This document shows positions 1 through 14,400 of a stretch of DNA of 64,000 bases, in pieces. The stretch is from positions 14,753,001 to 14,817,000 of the forward strand of contig NC_079875.1 in the NCBI RefSeq assembly GCF_029227915.1, read 5' to 3'. The notes beneath the pieces are model-generated. The model was given only the letters and a program-made list of their open reading frames with translations, searched no databases and was not told the origin of the DNA. Position numbers and translations under genes: made by a program. How positions within the stretch are numbered: the stretch's first letter is position 1; every line of letters starts with the position of its first letter. Source of the DNA: Hydractinia symbiolongicarpus (taxonomy: Eukaryota; Cnidaria; Hydrozoa; Anthoathecata; Hydractiniidae).

Positions 1-199
1 GCCACCATTTTGATAAAGAGTGAAACAACAGAGTGTATGTGTTATGTATAGAAAGTTTGCTTCTATTAAAATTTTGTTTACCTTATTTTCTTAACCAGTC
101 TTTTCTGAGATTCCTTCAAAAGAAAAATTCTTTCCTACGGTAAATAAGCGTTATTTCATGTTTCCACTTTTCCCTACCTGTTTCTCAACATCAAAGTTA

Positions 200-1036
200 T
201 CATTTTTTAAAGCCATTAAATTTTAAAAAACATCGGAAGACATTAGCTGCCGATTTATTTTCTCCGAGATAAACTGTCAACTTACAATGTTTTTTGATCT
301 CCTGTTCATTTCGTTGTTTCACATCTTCAAGCGTTTTTCTAACCTCCTCATATTTTTTTTTCAAGTCATTGTGATCGTCGTCATGATCGTCCACGCGTTG
401 TTTCAGCGAGTCAGCCGCCTGTTGCAAAATGTCATTTTTTTGTATAAGCAATTGCACTTGTTGATTTAAATAGGGATCCAGTGAACCAAGTTCCAGTCGT
501 TGTAAAAATGGAAAATCGTTATAATGAAGTCCACCCAATATAAATCTGATTTTATTCCAGTACATTTGAAATGCATGTCTCGTTGAAATTTGCGATATAC
601 TGCCGTGCTTTACTTCATGTCTAAGCAGCTTTGCATGCAAACAAAAAGCGGCTATACTTTGATCCGTTGAAAGAGGTTGACGGATGTCCCAATGCTTTGG
701 TGGTGCAGGAGCTGGTAATCCTGGCAAACAATATTCAATGAGGATAACAATGATGGGTATATCAAAGTTTTGCGAATTTGTTTTACCGTTTTGTGGACAT
801 ATAACAAGCCACTGATCAGGCCGTAAAATGCGATTTAACTTTCTTTGATGGGTTGATTTAAATTTGGCCATTGCTCCATGTAGTGCAGCGTCATTTCTTG
901 GCAAACCCACATAAGTTCGATGACAAATTTCATTATGAAGAATTCTTAAAAGAGCATCTTTCACGCATAACTCTAACGCTAGGTCTACCCGCATATAAAA
1001 TTCCCATGGAGCGACAGGTCTCGATAAAGCCATCAC
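200..1036 (-). CDS. DZIP3-type HEPN domain protein with coiled coil (partial gene)
   Basis: Open frame of 278 codons on the minus strand. The first ~190 residues resemble the DZIP3/hRUL138-type HEPN domain, a family much expanded in cnidarians (family knowledge); a recognisable segment is RHAFQMYWNKIRF. From about residue 205 it becomes a charged coiled coil. A strong splice donor, ATT followed by GTAAGT, puts the real exon end at 286, so the last ~29 codons of the open frame are probably intron. The rest of the gene would lie to the left of the window. The start is either of two adjacent ATGs at the 5' end of the frame. HEPN proteins of this type are often linked to immune or RNA-related functions, but nothing here shows the role. 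Family call moderate; splice inference good. Confidence 0.55.
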   Translation of the reverse strand: MMALSRPVAPWEFYMRVDLALELCVKDALLRILHNEICHRTYVGLPRNDAALHGAMAKFKSTHQRKLNRILRPDQWLVICPQNGKTNSQNFDIPIIVILIEYCLPGLPAPAPPKHWDIRQPLSTDQSIAAFCLHAKLLRHEVKHGSISQISTRHAFQMYWNKIRFILGGLHYNDFPFLQRLELGSLDPYLNQQVQLLIQKNDILQQAADSLKQRVDDHDDDHNDLKKKYEEVRKTLEDVKQRNEQEIKKHCKLTVYLGENKSAANVFRCFLKFNGFKK

Positions 1037-4000
1037 ACGTATTCATCCAGCGCCCATATCAGTATGTTACTTGACCGTCCACCATTTTAAATTTTACTGT
1101 TTTGACAAAAAAAAAAGATGTCATGTGATTTTCAAAAACGACACTCTTTCAGTGATGTCAATTTTACATTAGAAGAGTCCTGGTTTCCATTAAATGTCAC
1201 AATTATTTACTTGGCAAGGATCGCAATTATACACTCTTTTGACGCTGCTTAATTAGGCTAGTGTGCCAATAGTCTTAATAATATGTTTTGTACGTACGTT
1301 TTGAGTTTAGCTTATATAATAATCTTTTCTTTTCTGTTTTCCTTACTTTTTACAGGTCGACTGTTGCTGCTTACGAAGGAAATACGTTTTGTTTCATGAG
1401 GGATTTAAGCCTTAAGTTGCTAATAAATATTGATTTTATAAGAAACTTGTAATTTTGAACCCCGCTGGAAAAGGTAAGGTGATTGTCAATACAGTGTGAA
1501 CATAGATCTAAACTGCTTGCATAGTAAAGTTTCCAGAGAGAGAAGAAACCCTCCACTTTTAATATTAATCTTTATATTTTTAGAAAGTTAAACGTTTTCC
1601 CGTTTATGCGCACACTATTTTTTATTCAATTTCCCGGCGGCCGGAGGCGATAATTTAAGGGCAGAAATTTTCGCGGGCAGAAACTTTCGTGTATCAATCG
1701 CGGTTAAAGGGTTATTTTCGCGTAAAAAACTTTCGCGAATGAGCAAAAAATAAGATTTTTTTTTAAATTTTTATAATCATTCTTGTTTTGTCTGAAATAA
1801 TAAAAAATAGAACTAATTTTCTTCAACTTGACACACCGAATCAGTTTCGTCATCGGTTTCTCCCTCTTCACCAATGTACCGCTGAATTTTGCTACCTCAT
1901 AACAATTCAAATTCTTCTCAAACGGTTAGTAGATGACTATTATCATCCACTTGCCTGTCATTAATGCGTCGATGTCACGGTAAGGATCGATGGATGCAAC
2001 AATGCTACAATCAAGGCTGACACCCGCTATATGGAATTGGTCACGAATCTTGACATTAATCCTGCAAAAGACAGAGCTATTGGTAACCTTTACAATTTTT
2101 TAATGATTTTACTCCCAGTCGTGAACACTCCACCTGTTTTAGCACAAACAGCGTAGAATTTCAGTTCGAACACTTAGTCATGTGATTTATATTGTCTTTT
2201 TGTGAATTTTTCACATCTATCATGTGGTATTTTTTATTTTATTTTTTATTTTGCTTTCTTTGGCCTTGTGAAGTGTCTAAATGTTTCAGCTTTATAGAAA
2301 AGTAATACTGTAAGTGTTGATTTACTTTTTTCATCTTTGAAAGTTTCACTTGGTAATATGGTGTTAGTTTTTAGTCGTTGTTGTATCGTTAGTTGTTCCT
2401 TACTTTCTCATTGCGCCATGTGTTCAGCGAACTCAACCATCAGAGAACACACATGATTGCCTATCCCCGTCGGCGTCTCTTATGGCTTATTCGTTCAATA
2501 TATCTACTCAGTTTTTGTTTTGTTTTTCTTATTGTGATATTCAGCTATTTATGTGTGTGTGTTTTTTAGCTATTATATTTACTCACTCACTGTTTTTATT
2601 GAGCTTGACATTTTATTTACTACTTGTATATATAAGTTAGACCCCGTCAGCTCCACCTGCATGCCCAGCCCCTTGATTACCTATCCCCCTTGTTAAAACC
2701 ATCATAGTCACGATAAAGTTAAAACGTAAAACGAAGCAATAACTGGTGGATTATAAAAAAAATCCTTTGCTTACCGAAGCAACTTTAGGTCTGGATCTTC
2801 TTTAAAAAAATGCTTCGATGTCGGTCGAATGTATGTGGCACTGAGCCGCGTCAAGAGCATAGAAGGATTATATTCAGTAGTTGTGCTGATCCAAAAACCA
2901 CATTGGGAAATACGATAACTTGAAAAAAAAATCAATCTTATACCTCTTAATTTGATCACTTACATCCTGATGAAATATGCTTCGAAGATTTCGGGAAACA
3001 ACGTTTCTTTTCGGATTCTACACTATAATTCAAGCGCGCAAATTATGCGCATGTGCTTTTTTATATACTGTATTGCATTTAAATCTTCTTTCTTTACAAT
3101 CACTGACTTGTGCTTCATATTTTCTCTTATCCATACTCCTGACATTTGTTTGATGCATTTACTGTCGTTAAGTTGTACTTTCCTGTTTGTCAGATTAACG
3201 TTCGTCCTAATTGTTAACGTTATAATCAATGGTTTCCTCAAATATATCACCAACTTTTACAATTAAATTCCCCATTATAAACAATTTTTGACAGTTTTTC
3301 TCATAACCTCTTATACCAATTTTTGTAGTTGATTTGATGTAGTTGCATAAATTAGTCCTAATAAATTATTTCTTTCCCTTCTCCTGTTAGTGTAAATTGC
3401 TTATTTATAGATTTTTGCGCTGAAATTCACAATTAACTGTTCTCTTCTTTTCAAATACATGTTTCGCCAATTTCAGTGTAGCTTTCTTTCTTTTACTGGA
3501 TTTCTTCGAATGTGATTACATTTTTTGCAAATGGTACTTAATATTCGTTACAAAATAATCATGCTTGAGCAGTTGTTGTATAGCGATGCTGAACCATTTT
3601 ATGACCTTTTTATGATATTATTTGGCGATTTACACCACAATTTCGACAATTTATTGGTAGTGTCGCATTATGGATTTCATCAGTACGGTGTTTTTATATT
3701 GGTGATTTTTTTGAAAAAAAGAAAGTTTTTATCTCTAATGCAAGAAATTTCTGGAAACATTGCCCGATCCATGAAATGAATAGAATCCATAAAATGAACA
3801 CAAACAACAGAACAAATACAGAATTATTATATCTTCAGTTAATAAATTTCTCCGAAAACATTTTCGCAAGGTCAAAAAAAATGCATCTCGCAAAAATTAA
3901 TTTTTGCGAATCATTCATGTCGATATATTTCGCTAAGATTTTTTTTCTTGAATGAAGGTTTTATGCGAATAATTAATGTTTTTACAGAAGTTTCTCGAAG

Positions 4001-5089
4001 GTTTAATTTCGGGAAAATGCATAAAATTCACGAAATTCGCTAAAATTAATCCCGATGAAAGTTAATTGTTTATCTGATAAAATCTATTTCATATTATCTT
4101 AGATTTTATTTTGTCGGCAGATTTTCATATGTTTTGGTTGATTCAAAAGATTGGATTGTGTGTTCAAGCCGACAGGTTTTCTTGTCCTTTTTTTTAATAA
4201 AAAGCTTATTTTAAATTTTTATAAAGCTGAAGTACAAAACGGAACATGCGGTGCTCCTCTGCTTAAAAAATTACCACCCTAGCACTCGTTGTTTATTGGT
4301 TGGTTATTAAAAACAATGCAAGCACTTCATAGGTAAGAACGATGGGTCATGATTATCCACAGACTTTTACACAATCGCCGACCAGCTGGCGGTTTTGTTC
4401 TTCTAGAAAAAGGTTTTCCTGATATTTTTTTGCTGAACTTTTTACCAAAACATGAAGCTGTCGTTTTGTTTCTTCTCGATTCATCATGGAAATGTACTTT
4501 CATGTCGATAAATAAACAAAGGTAAACAAAAACTTCCCAGTAAAGTGTTTTTTTCTTTCCGTGCGCTGTTTACCTTAAAATTAAATAAATCCGTATGATT
4601 TCTGTGTTAAGGCGGGCTGTGGTAACTATATCAAACTGTATTCGTTTGAACATGCATGATGCACTGGCATGGTCACACATGTTAAAACATCGATCTAACC
4701 AAATAGATATGTTCAGTTTGTTGGATTGATATTTTAACAATAATCCATCAATTTATGTTGTTACATTCGTTTGCCATACCCACGCAAAACTTTGGAGCAA
4801 CACTCTGCTTTTTACCATACCGATTGACAGCAGTAAGATTAATACAAAGATTTTGCGCTATAAGAGACATGAAGTACACCTTTTAGTTGGCTTGTATGAA
4901 GCAAGCCTCGCCTTTGGGACAATTTATGTATATTTCACAGCAAGTGGGATGTCACCGGTTGGAACCACAGTCAACATCTCTTAAGGTTCCATCTTGCAGC
5001 GCATCTTATCTGTTGCTGTATATCTGTGAAAAGGTTTTTCACACAATGAATGTTATTCATAAGATTGCTTAAAAGTGTAAATAATCTAT
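1037..5089. other. Intergenic AT-rich DNA, no supported gene
   Basis: No open frame here has convincing coding character. The region holds short dispersed TTCGCG/CGCGAA-type inverted motifs (around 1625-1740 and 3840-4060) like those at 57480-57550 and 62900-63250, probably remnants of one repeat family. The downstream part lies behind CFAP53 and may hold its terminator. Confidence 0.5.
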
Positions 5090-5222
5090 ATTATAATGCC
5101 CGTATACGTCTGTCTGTCTGTCTGTCTGTCACGCAAAATGGTAGCTTAGCTGCGCAATAGCGAGAAGCACGCAATGCGGTATAAAAAGGACGGGCGAACC
5201 CGTGGATTTTCCACGGGCTAAC
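5090..5222. repeat. Interspersed repeat with (CTGT)n core and terminal hairpin
   Basis: A short tetranucleotide run of CTGT units is followed by about 60 bp of mixed sequence, then an inverted repeat, CCCGTGGA-TTT-TCCACGGG, and the end CTAACGACTAGT. This layout is typical of non-autonomous interspersed elements carrying a microsatellite, possibly Helitron-like. The family was not identified. Confidence 0.45.
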
Positions 5223-5416
5223 GACTAGTTTTCTCGAATTTACCGCTTCTTATATCAGCGAGTTCAAGTCATTACAGAAATATAAGGAAAACCATAAGCG
5301 AAACCGAACGAGGATAGGGATAGAAGGAAAGCACCATTGAAAATTAAATATAATGTTTATAAATCACAAAAAATAGAATATATAGAAGAGAATATATAAA
5401 TGTATTTACGAAACAA

Positions 5417-8400
5417 TCAACAACTTTTTGCTCGACTACCAAAGCTATTTCCCGTTATACGTAGTGGATGTTGCTTTCTACGATCAGGTCTATCAAGAGC
5501 AGAGCGTAGTCGTCGTTGGTAGATCTTCTCGGCGTTCTAAGATAACAAAACATGGTTGAAGTAAAAAGTCTTTTAAAACAACAGCATACTCTTTTCACGT
5601 TCTTCCAAGTTCAATTTTTAAAAAAAGAAGAAAACGAAAATATTTTATTCTTCACTGGCATAAGTTCCTACGACTTCATAATGGTCACCTCTCTCACTTA
5701 ATATTTCGCAATTTTTAGGTATAATTCATTGCAGGAAGTGTGGACAAGTCCTGAAAGTTTTGTTTTTCAAACTTTCAACTTTTCTTATACATGGTTAATG
5801 ACTGCAGAGAGGTAGTAAAACAAAGTCCTAACTAACATATCTGAATACAAAAACACGAGAACGGAAAGACATTCAACAGTTAATAAAATCTTGTAATATG
5901 TTGTGTAGTTTTAAAAGAAAAAGTAACATGTGAAGGTCCGTAAAGTTCTTATGGAATTCCTGATCAGACTGAGTTTTAACCACTTCTCCCAACCATCATT
6001 ACTTTTTTAATTTCTTAGATTGTCCTGACTAAGTAGGCTATCGGGAGAAATGCACAAAAGTTGATAACTAAACGGTTTGTAGTAATCAAAAAATTGTTGG
6101 AAAATTCAATTTGACAGATGACAAAATAAATTAAATTACCCTACTAAACCGAAAATGTACCTGTAACGATTCTAATTCTTTTTTGGCTTCTCCGATTTCT
6201 TTTGCTTTTAAATTTCGTTGATAGTTGATTTGCTGTTCGAGGTCGTTTTTGTACTGTCGATTTTCATGTCGTATTCTACTTATCCGTTCCTTTTCTAGCC
6301 TGCGATGCTCTTCCATTTGGTCGCGTAATTCCTTCCTCTCTTTTAATGCCGCTTCCTGCTCGCTGCGCAGAATCTCAGCTGAAAAAAATATTATTTGAAA
6401 ATCATTTTTTACTATGTATGTAAAACAAGAAAAGGACAGGCGGGCAGGCAGCAGGGGGATAGGCAACAGTTGGGCGGGCAGGCAGATAAAACAAACTATT
6501 TATAAACACAAAAAATTGACTGTCCGGTACCTCTTTCTTGAATCTGGATTTCGCGCGTCTGTAACACGTTATGCAACAACACTTTGCGTGCGTCTCTTTC
6601 CATTCGCTTGCGGGTATCTTTCTTCTGCCATTGTTTCTCAACTTCTTCATTCACTAGTTGTTCCACTTGTTTCTCTCTCTCGGCTTCTTCTTGACGACTC
6701 TTCTCAACATAATGCATAAACCGTTGCATCTCTTCGCGCATCTGCGTCTAAGGAGAGAAATAAGATACAGTTCACAGACACAGCTTAATAGGAATCGCCA
6801 AAACATTACAAACAGGGTAGAGCTGGGAAAGCAATACACCAAATTGTCTCACTTTTTTTTAAAACGTTTGCGCCTGAAGAAAATTTATCATAAAAACAAG
6901 ATTTTTATTGTTGGCAAAATAGTGGTGGTAATAATTTTGCAGATGGAAAGATCTACACGAGTTTTTCCTAACAACGTAAATTCGTAAAAGATATTTCGAG
7001 GAAAAAATCTGTTAATACCGTGCCCTTCTTTTTTTAGGATAAATTATTTCAGTACACAACACGAAGCATTGACAAAATTCAGCTTCGATCTAATCTCTGA
7101 TGCGCATTTTCGGCGCGATTAATCTTGTTTTGTACTAATTATAAAAATCATTCTCTACAAGTTAGTTTTAAAGCGGCCAACATTTTTACTAATTGAAGTT
7201 CAAGAAGATTTAAAACAAAGATTAAAAATTCAGGAAGAATTTAATGCGATTATTATGTTAAGGTTAGTTCTATTATCGCACATTTAAACGCAAAGATACG
7301 AGGCTGCCAGAAAGTTATAGAGGCGAAATTTCTTTTTCATAAATCAGCGCAGAGGAAAAAGAAATGTACCAAAACAATAAAGAGCAGACTAACACGAAAA
7401 ATAAAATAAGCACGAAAAAAATTGAAAAATTTCAATGAGGTTGGCTCCCCTGTTATCGTTCCGACAAGGCTTTTGTAGTTCAACAGGAAACTAACAGGTT
7501 CAACATTTGCTGAACTCGCAAATAACTGTATAATGGAAACAGATAAGGGTCTATCCTAGAAAATCATTGTAAATAATAAATAAAATATTCATTACTTTTT
7601 TATTTTGATCTTCCATCTCTTTATTCTGCGTGTCTTTTAAAACTTGTTCTGAAATTTTTATGTCCATAGCGAGTTGCTCTTGTTTTTCTTTCGCCTAGAA
7701 AATTTGTCAACAAGCGTGTATTCCCGACAACGTTAAATAAGGCAGCGACAATGATGTTTTAACGGCAACACTAACATATCCACACAGGAAAGACATGACG
7801 TTACACCCAAACGATATGTCAAAAAGAGACAATTATTCTTTAGAATAAAATCTTTCCTGCCTTTTTATCCTTATGTTATTTGTACTAATTCTCCCGCGTA
7901 TTAATTTTCGCACAGCGACAAAATATATTTTGCGCCTAACATTTTTGCGCAAGAGCAATACACATACTAGTCGTTCAACCGTAAAAAATTCACGAGCTCG
8001 CCCGTCAGCAAATTATAAGCAGGCCTGAAATACAGCTGTGTGCAGCCATTTTAAAAACATAAAGTACGGTTATTATTATAGAGACTTTATATAGCGCATT
8101 TCGTGATTTCGTAGCACGACATTTTTTTACAGACAGAGAGACAGAATACGGCTATTATTAATATAGAGAAGACTTCGCGAGTATTAATTTACGCGTGGAT
8201 GCAAATTACTCCATAAATAACAAGGAAAAAATAGTAAGTTTCAAGATTCACAGAAGCGCTGAAAATGTCTTTCGGTAACCAGCATTAATTCTTAAAAGAA
8301 ACCATATCTTCGCGCATACGAATGTTTATGTGTTTCTGCGTACAATTTATGTACTAAAATTTCTCGCAGTAACGCACTTTTTGCGGGAAGATTAGTACGA

Positions 8401-11400
8401 ATAAGACACATGAATATATCGCCGTCGTAGCACAAGGAGAGGATAGGCTGTTAAATCTTCCTACTTTTCAACTGAACGTTCATTCTAGGAAGCTTCTTCC
8501 TAAAATTGGCTAATTGATATAAAAATCAACATACTTCTTTCCTGTTTTTGAGTTTAAGTGAAATGTCACGGGCTCTTCTTGCAGCGCGCTGCTTCTCCTT
8601 CTTCTCCTTCCGTAATTGTTCTTCTTCATATTCACGAAGAGCAGCTTCTTCTTTCTGTGTAATAAAAAACAGGACAAAACAATGATACGCTTTATTATAT
8701 GTTAGTAATTCGGGAAATATATGGTGTAAAAATCGATAAAAATAATTTTCTCTTCTGTTGCAGGGTGTGACTGATCACTTCCAAAAATAAAGGAGGCTTT
8801 TGTGGGCTGCAAAAGACCAAACTTAAGACACGCCCTTTAGCTATAAGGGTGTGAAGGAACAATAAAAATTGACTTATTCTACTTCATTTTATCCATACAT
8901 AATGCAAGTGACCTTTTTTTACTTACTTTTGGATTTGACACATAGCTGTACTACGATGGGCAATATAAGATATTACTTTAGTTTTTTTAAGGGGAAGAAA
9001 TGCTGTCATTTTTTACTGGAAGGGTTAAAGTTAATAGCTAGTGATCATTTTTGACTTACTTTTAAGGTTGTATGTGCCAAATATGACTTACTTCATATTA
9101 TTCATAGCAGACAAAATACTTGGTAAGTTGGTTATTTATTTTCTCACATATACTTCTTACTTTGTCTACTATTAAGGCCACCGCACAATGTTTAAAGATA
9201 CAAGTGACTTTATTTGACTTACTGTTAATATTTTTGTGGAACATTTTTAATTTTGTTTAACCAAAAGACCATCATACAGTAATGTTCTAATGACAGAATT
9301 TATGTTAAACGTGTTAAAAGTTAACTTAATTGAAATTTGAAAAGCTAATTTTGTTAATGAACCCAGACACCGATGGTCCTTTATAAGATAATGTGACAAC
9401 AAATATATCTACTTTTTTTTATAATTGAATATTAGGCTTAGTGCTTCTTAGAAACTGACCAAAAGTAAGTCAAATAAAGGCACTTTTTTATATTTTTTTT
9501 TTTCCAAAAGCCTAAACTATGTCTTAAGTTTAGGTTCCCAGCAATAATTTAAAGAGTAACTTAATTTGAATATTTTTGACTTACTTTAACCATACTTAGT
9601 TATTTTTTGTGGTAAGTCAAAAAACAGCACCTCTATAACAATTAATAGGTTATTTCTACCTGTGATAAAAATTTTAGGCTAAAATAACCAAGTAAGTCAA
9701 TTTTTTGCACATTTTTAATTTTTTGGACTTTTTTGAAACATAAAAATGTCACACTATTTTTGGAACTGATCGGCTACAGACGCGATATTTTTACTTCAAC
9801 AGCTTGAGAAAAGAATATTGAAAAGGGAATCTATACTTGTTAGTTCAGTACAGAGTGTCCATAGGAGTTATTGTACGTAGATGATTTGGTTCTTATGGCG
9901 GAGTCGATGGAAGAATTAGTTGAAAAATTTGAGAAGTAGAAAAGGACAAAAAGAGAAAGGGTAGAGTGTGAATGCAGTCTAAAGTCATGATTAGTAGCAT
10001 CAAAGTCTAGTGTAAAGTGATTTTGTGAAGTTTGCAGAAAAGGGTTGCTAGTAACTATTTGTTTGTCAGACTTGTACGCATTGGATATAATCAGTGCCGT
10101 GGTTTTGCAGGATCGGTTTGTATGTCAGCGTTGCAAAGGCAAGTTTATAGAGAGGGAAGTATTTCCGGCTTTTATAATGTACAAAATTCGCTCGTTAAAA
10201 ATAGTTGAGAACTTCTGGTACTTAGGTGATATGTTGGGTAGTGAAGGGTTTTCGGAGAAGTTTTACTTGCAGGATAGGTTCTGCTTGAAAAAAGTTCAGA
10301 GAGTTACTTCCATTGATGAGTAGCAGAGTCTTGTGAATTGAGAAAGGTAAGAAGCCTGTGTAAGAAGTGAGACGGTGAAGAAGGACGATCTTGGCTATTG
10401 AGAAATAAATAAAATGCGGATGGATAGGTGGACGTGTAACACCAGTTTCATAGAAAGAAAATGTTGGATGAGCTAAGAAGGAGAGTATTTGTAGCATTAG
10501 AGATGTTATCCAGATAGAAAGATTAAGTTGGCTGGTACATCCTTAAAATTTGTATTGCGTATTTGTATTTTGCATTTGTATAAATTATGCTTTCAAAAAT
10601 ACACAAGCTTACAAAAGTTGTGTGACAGCATCTATAGCACGATTCATGCAAATATAGCGAGTTAATTTGAGCGTTTTTATCGACAATACGCAAATTTTGT
10701 GTGTTCACGACACAAATTATTTTTGAACTTGTAAAACGAAATAAGATAATCCAAAAGCATATTATTTTTAGATTGTCGTTGCAAATTAGTCCCTCCAGAT
10801 AAGCGTTTTATATTAATCTAACTTGCTTATCTTTGATTTAAGGGCAGGCAATGGTTTCAAATCAACCAATTGAAGAAAGAAGCTGCAACCACTTCCCTTA
10901 AAACTGCGTGTCAACTCACCAGCCACTCTGCTTCAAGCTTTTTTACTTCTCTCTCTTCCTCTCGTTGTGTTTCCGTTGCAATCCGTTGCAAGTTGAGAAT
11001 CTGAAAAAGACATGAAAATATCATAGCTAGTAGTCACGACAAGTTCTTTGGCGTAAGTGGAGATGATATTGGATAAACCTTTTCTTAGCCACTGCAACTT
11101 TACTAATCTGCTAGAGATGTATAGTAGCACCCCAACAAATCCACTCGGACACACTGCAATGTACTATTCAGTAAAATAATAATTTAAAGTCACACCTCTA
11201 ACGTTAGCCTGTTTCTTTCTATTTGTTCTGCGGTCTCGAGTTCTTCACGTTGCGCTTTAGCTTTTGTGTCTTGTTCCCAGAGATTGGCGTAGAACTCCTC
11301 TACTTCGTTCTCACGTTTCGTTTTTTCGTTTCTCATGCGGATTTGTTCTTCTCGATCAGAGAAGATTTCGTCACGATTTTGTTTACTTAGTTCTGATCGT

Positions 11401-14400
11401 AATTCTTCGCATTCTTCCCTACACAAAAGAAATAACTTGGTGTGAAATTTCTATGTGTGAGTAATAGAAAGTGAGCAAGGCTGATAAAAACAATAGGAGA
11501 TGAATTTTCAAATAAATTTCACGAAATCATTGTCGCGGGATTATTGGATTCAGCAGAGTACAAAAATCGAAAACAGCAAGATTTTGAATTTTCAAGCTAA
11601 GTTATACTTATCATTTTCAGAATTTGAACTTAAAAAATATACTTACAATACAATACTTATTTTAACCACTTCTACTAAACTATAATCAGTTTTAATCTTG
11701 TACGATTCCCGGAATATTGAATAAACGAATAAACTCCTGATTGCTAATTTTTTGTTTTCCTAACCACCCCCCCCCCCCCCCCCCCAGGAAAAGTAATTAT
11801 CTTCCCAAAGGAAGGTGAAGAGCTCACATTCAGTGTGTATGTAAGCATTCACACACATATCCCAGTAACTGTGAAATTATAACTATAAACTCTTATATTG
11901 TAATGAGTTCTACCCTTAATGGAAATTAATATCGATGTCAATAAACATGAAGGAGCTAAGATAAACGCATGAGTAAAAAATGTATAAATAGATAAATATA
12001 TAAGCAAAAAAGTTAAAAAAGCAAAATAAAACCACACAAATTACCGAAACTGCTGATCTATCTTCTCTGCTACATACTGTTGTCTTTCGGTCTCACGTTT
12101 TTCTTTTAAATACTTAGCACGTTCCTTCATTTTATTTTGCCTCTCTTCCAGGGTCTCCTCCATGGCTTCCATCTCTTGGATGTACTGCTCCTCCTCTGCC
12201 AACAGCATACATCGAAGTCTAGAAAGGAAGTGCAACAAACTTGTTTATGGGTATTTTACAAAAAATTTAAGGCAGAATGGATATCGCATCACGGCTGTGT
12301 GTTTTTTCATAAAGACTCAATGAATGCTTTTATAATATTTTTGAGATAAGATTAGGTTTTTACAGATTTTTAATATTAATGAATCCTCTAAATGATATTT
12401 TAACTATATAATTTTTGTTTCAAATAAATATGATTCTTCTTTTTTCGCAAGATTTGTATTAGTCATCAAGCTTGAGATTTAGCAAATTTGATATTGTAAT
12501 ACACAAAAATGGCTATGGAGCATGCCATACTTATCCCGTCTTTGTTCTAGAGATATCTTTTCCATTTGAAAATATTTTTTCATCTCTCGTTTGATGCCAT
12601 TTTTGAGGATTCTTTTGTCTGTCGTTTTTTCCCATGCTGACTATAACGAAAGAGCTCAGCAGTAATTAAACAATTTTAGTGATTGTGTCTGAGCGCAATA
12701 CTAAATTCACGAATCAACTATACAATTGCCATGTGCAGGTACTAAAAAATGTTAAATATATTTCTAAACTTGTGCAATAAGGTTAATGAGGTGTGATGCG
12801 GTGTAATGCGGTGCAATTAGGTGTAATGAGGTGTGATGTGGTGCAATGAGGTGTAATGAGGTGTAAAAGGTCTGATGAGGTGGAATGAGGTGTGATGAGG
12901 TGTGATAAGCTGCAATAAGCTGCAATGAGGTGTGATGAGGTGTGATAAGGTGCAATAAGGTGTGATGAGGTGCAATGAGGTGTGATGAGGTGCAATGCGT
13001 CGTTATGGTACACATTATGTTTTTACTATAACTGTAAACACAGTTGCGTACAATTAAATCTTAAAAATCTTGCACTTACTCTTAAATCACATTGTTTGTT
13101 GTACTTTGATTCTGCTATGGATTGTTCACGTAAATCTTCAATTCGCCTTCTCTCAAGAATAAGATGCTCTGCAGGTCTTTTGTTAGTGGGACGGGCAAGC
13201 TAAATATAATATCGCGATTAACAAAATCAATAAGAGATGACTACAGTAGCCCCAAAATAAAATAAAAATGAAAAACACAAGATATAAAAAATGTCATTTA
13301 ATAATGACAGTTGGTAATTGTATTTTTTTTTCAGTGACTATGACCAACCCCAAGTAATATAATCTAAATTACCAAGCTGTGTTTACTCATAAAAGGAGTA
13401 GAAATTACACCAACGTTGAAGGAGATAAATGTATTTTTAAAATCAGTTCTAAAAGCATTTACTTTCCATTGTAGATTTGGGATTTTTGATCCAATGCATA
13501 GTTACATAACATTTCAAAATTTGTTTCTATAATCCTAAACAGAATATTTTTGCAAAGGACTGTTTTTAGCTATTAGCTAATTGGCCAAACAGAATGTAGA
13601 TATAGCTTTATTAACTAGCACAGCATATCTTTTTATGGTTAATATCTTCCATGGTTATTATTGTGGAAATTTCATTTAGCCTGCGAAATGTGCAATAAAT
13701 TATAAGCAATAAATTCACTGCTTACATGCTTACAAGATAACGTTCACTTCTACCAAGCTGTTTCTATCACATGCAAACTTTGTTTACCTTCCACAGGGAA
13801 GAAATTTAGTTATTTATAACAATTTTATGTTTAAGATAATATGCCACTACAAATTAAAAGAATTAAATGCAATTCAAATGCAAAGATATACTTCTACAAA
13901 AGTTGTCCACCCAAATCCAAGGAAGATTTTTATTGCACAGACGAGACCTAGGTGAATGTTTTGGTATATAAGTGTCTGGATCCAGGTTTCTTTAAAATAA
14001 TCATATTATCATCCTTTTACACACTCAATCTGTTTTTTCTGTGACTTACAGATACTAATGAGTTCTAGATGCTATTGGACAAAACTTTAAAGCATAAACA
14101 GAAAAAAATTTAATGCAGATACACATTATAATCCACCATGTATGTCAGGTGTTGCTAATATATACTAAAACATTCTCATTTTCTATTGGTGCCATAGTTT
14201 AGTGGTTATATAACTCTCGCACTTTGTGCGGGAGACCAGGGTTTGATCCCCCTTGGAGGCGATTTAATATAGGCAAGTGAATGTTACCATAGCCCTTGGT
14301 TAACCCAAGCCATGTGAGGCAAATTGGGGAGAAGGCACACTGTGTGGACTGCTGGATGTTGCAGGGACTTGTCTAAGCGCGGACCCTAATTGGCTCTGCG

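Noticed and set aside
3023-3266. Overlapping 76- and 104-aa ORFs on both strands
   Set aside because: No start context, domain, splice or composition support; random open frames in AT-rich DNA.
12781-13003. CRISPR-like array
   Set aside because: A continuous tandem repeat without unique spacers; eukaryotic minisatellite.
12764-13015. Two overlapping 76-83-aa ORFs on the minus strand
   Set aside because: They are translations of the 10-bp minisatellite in different frames.
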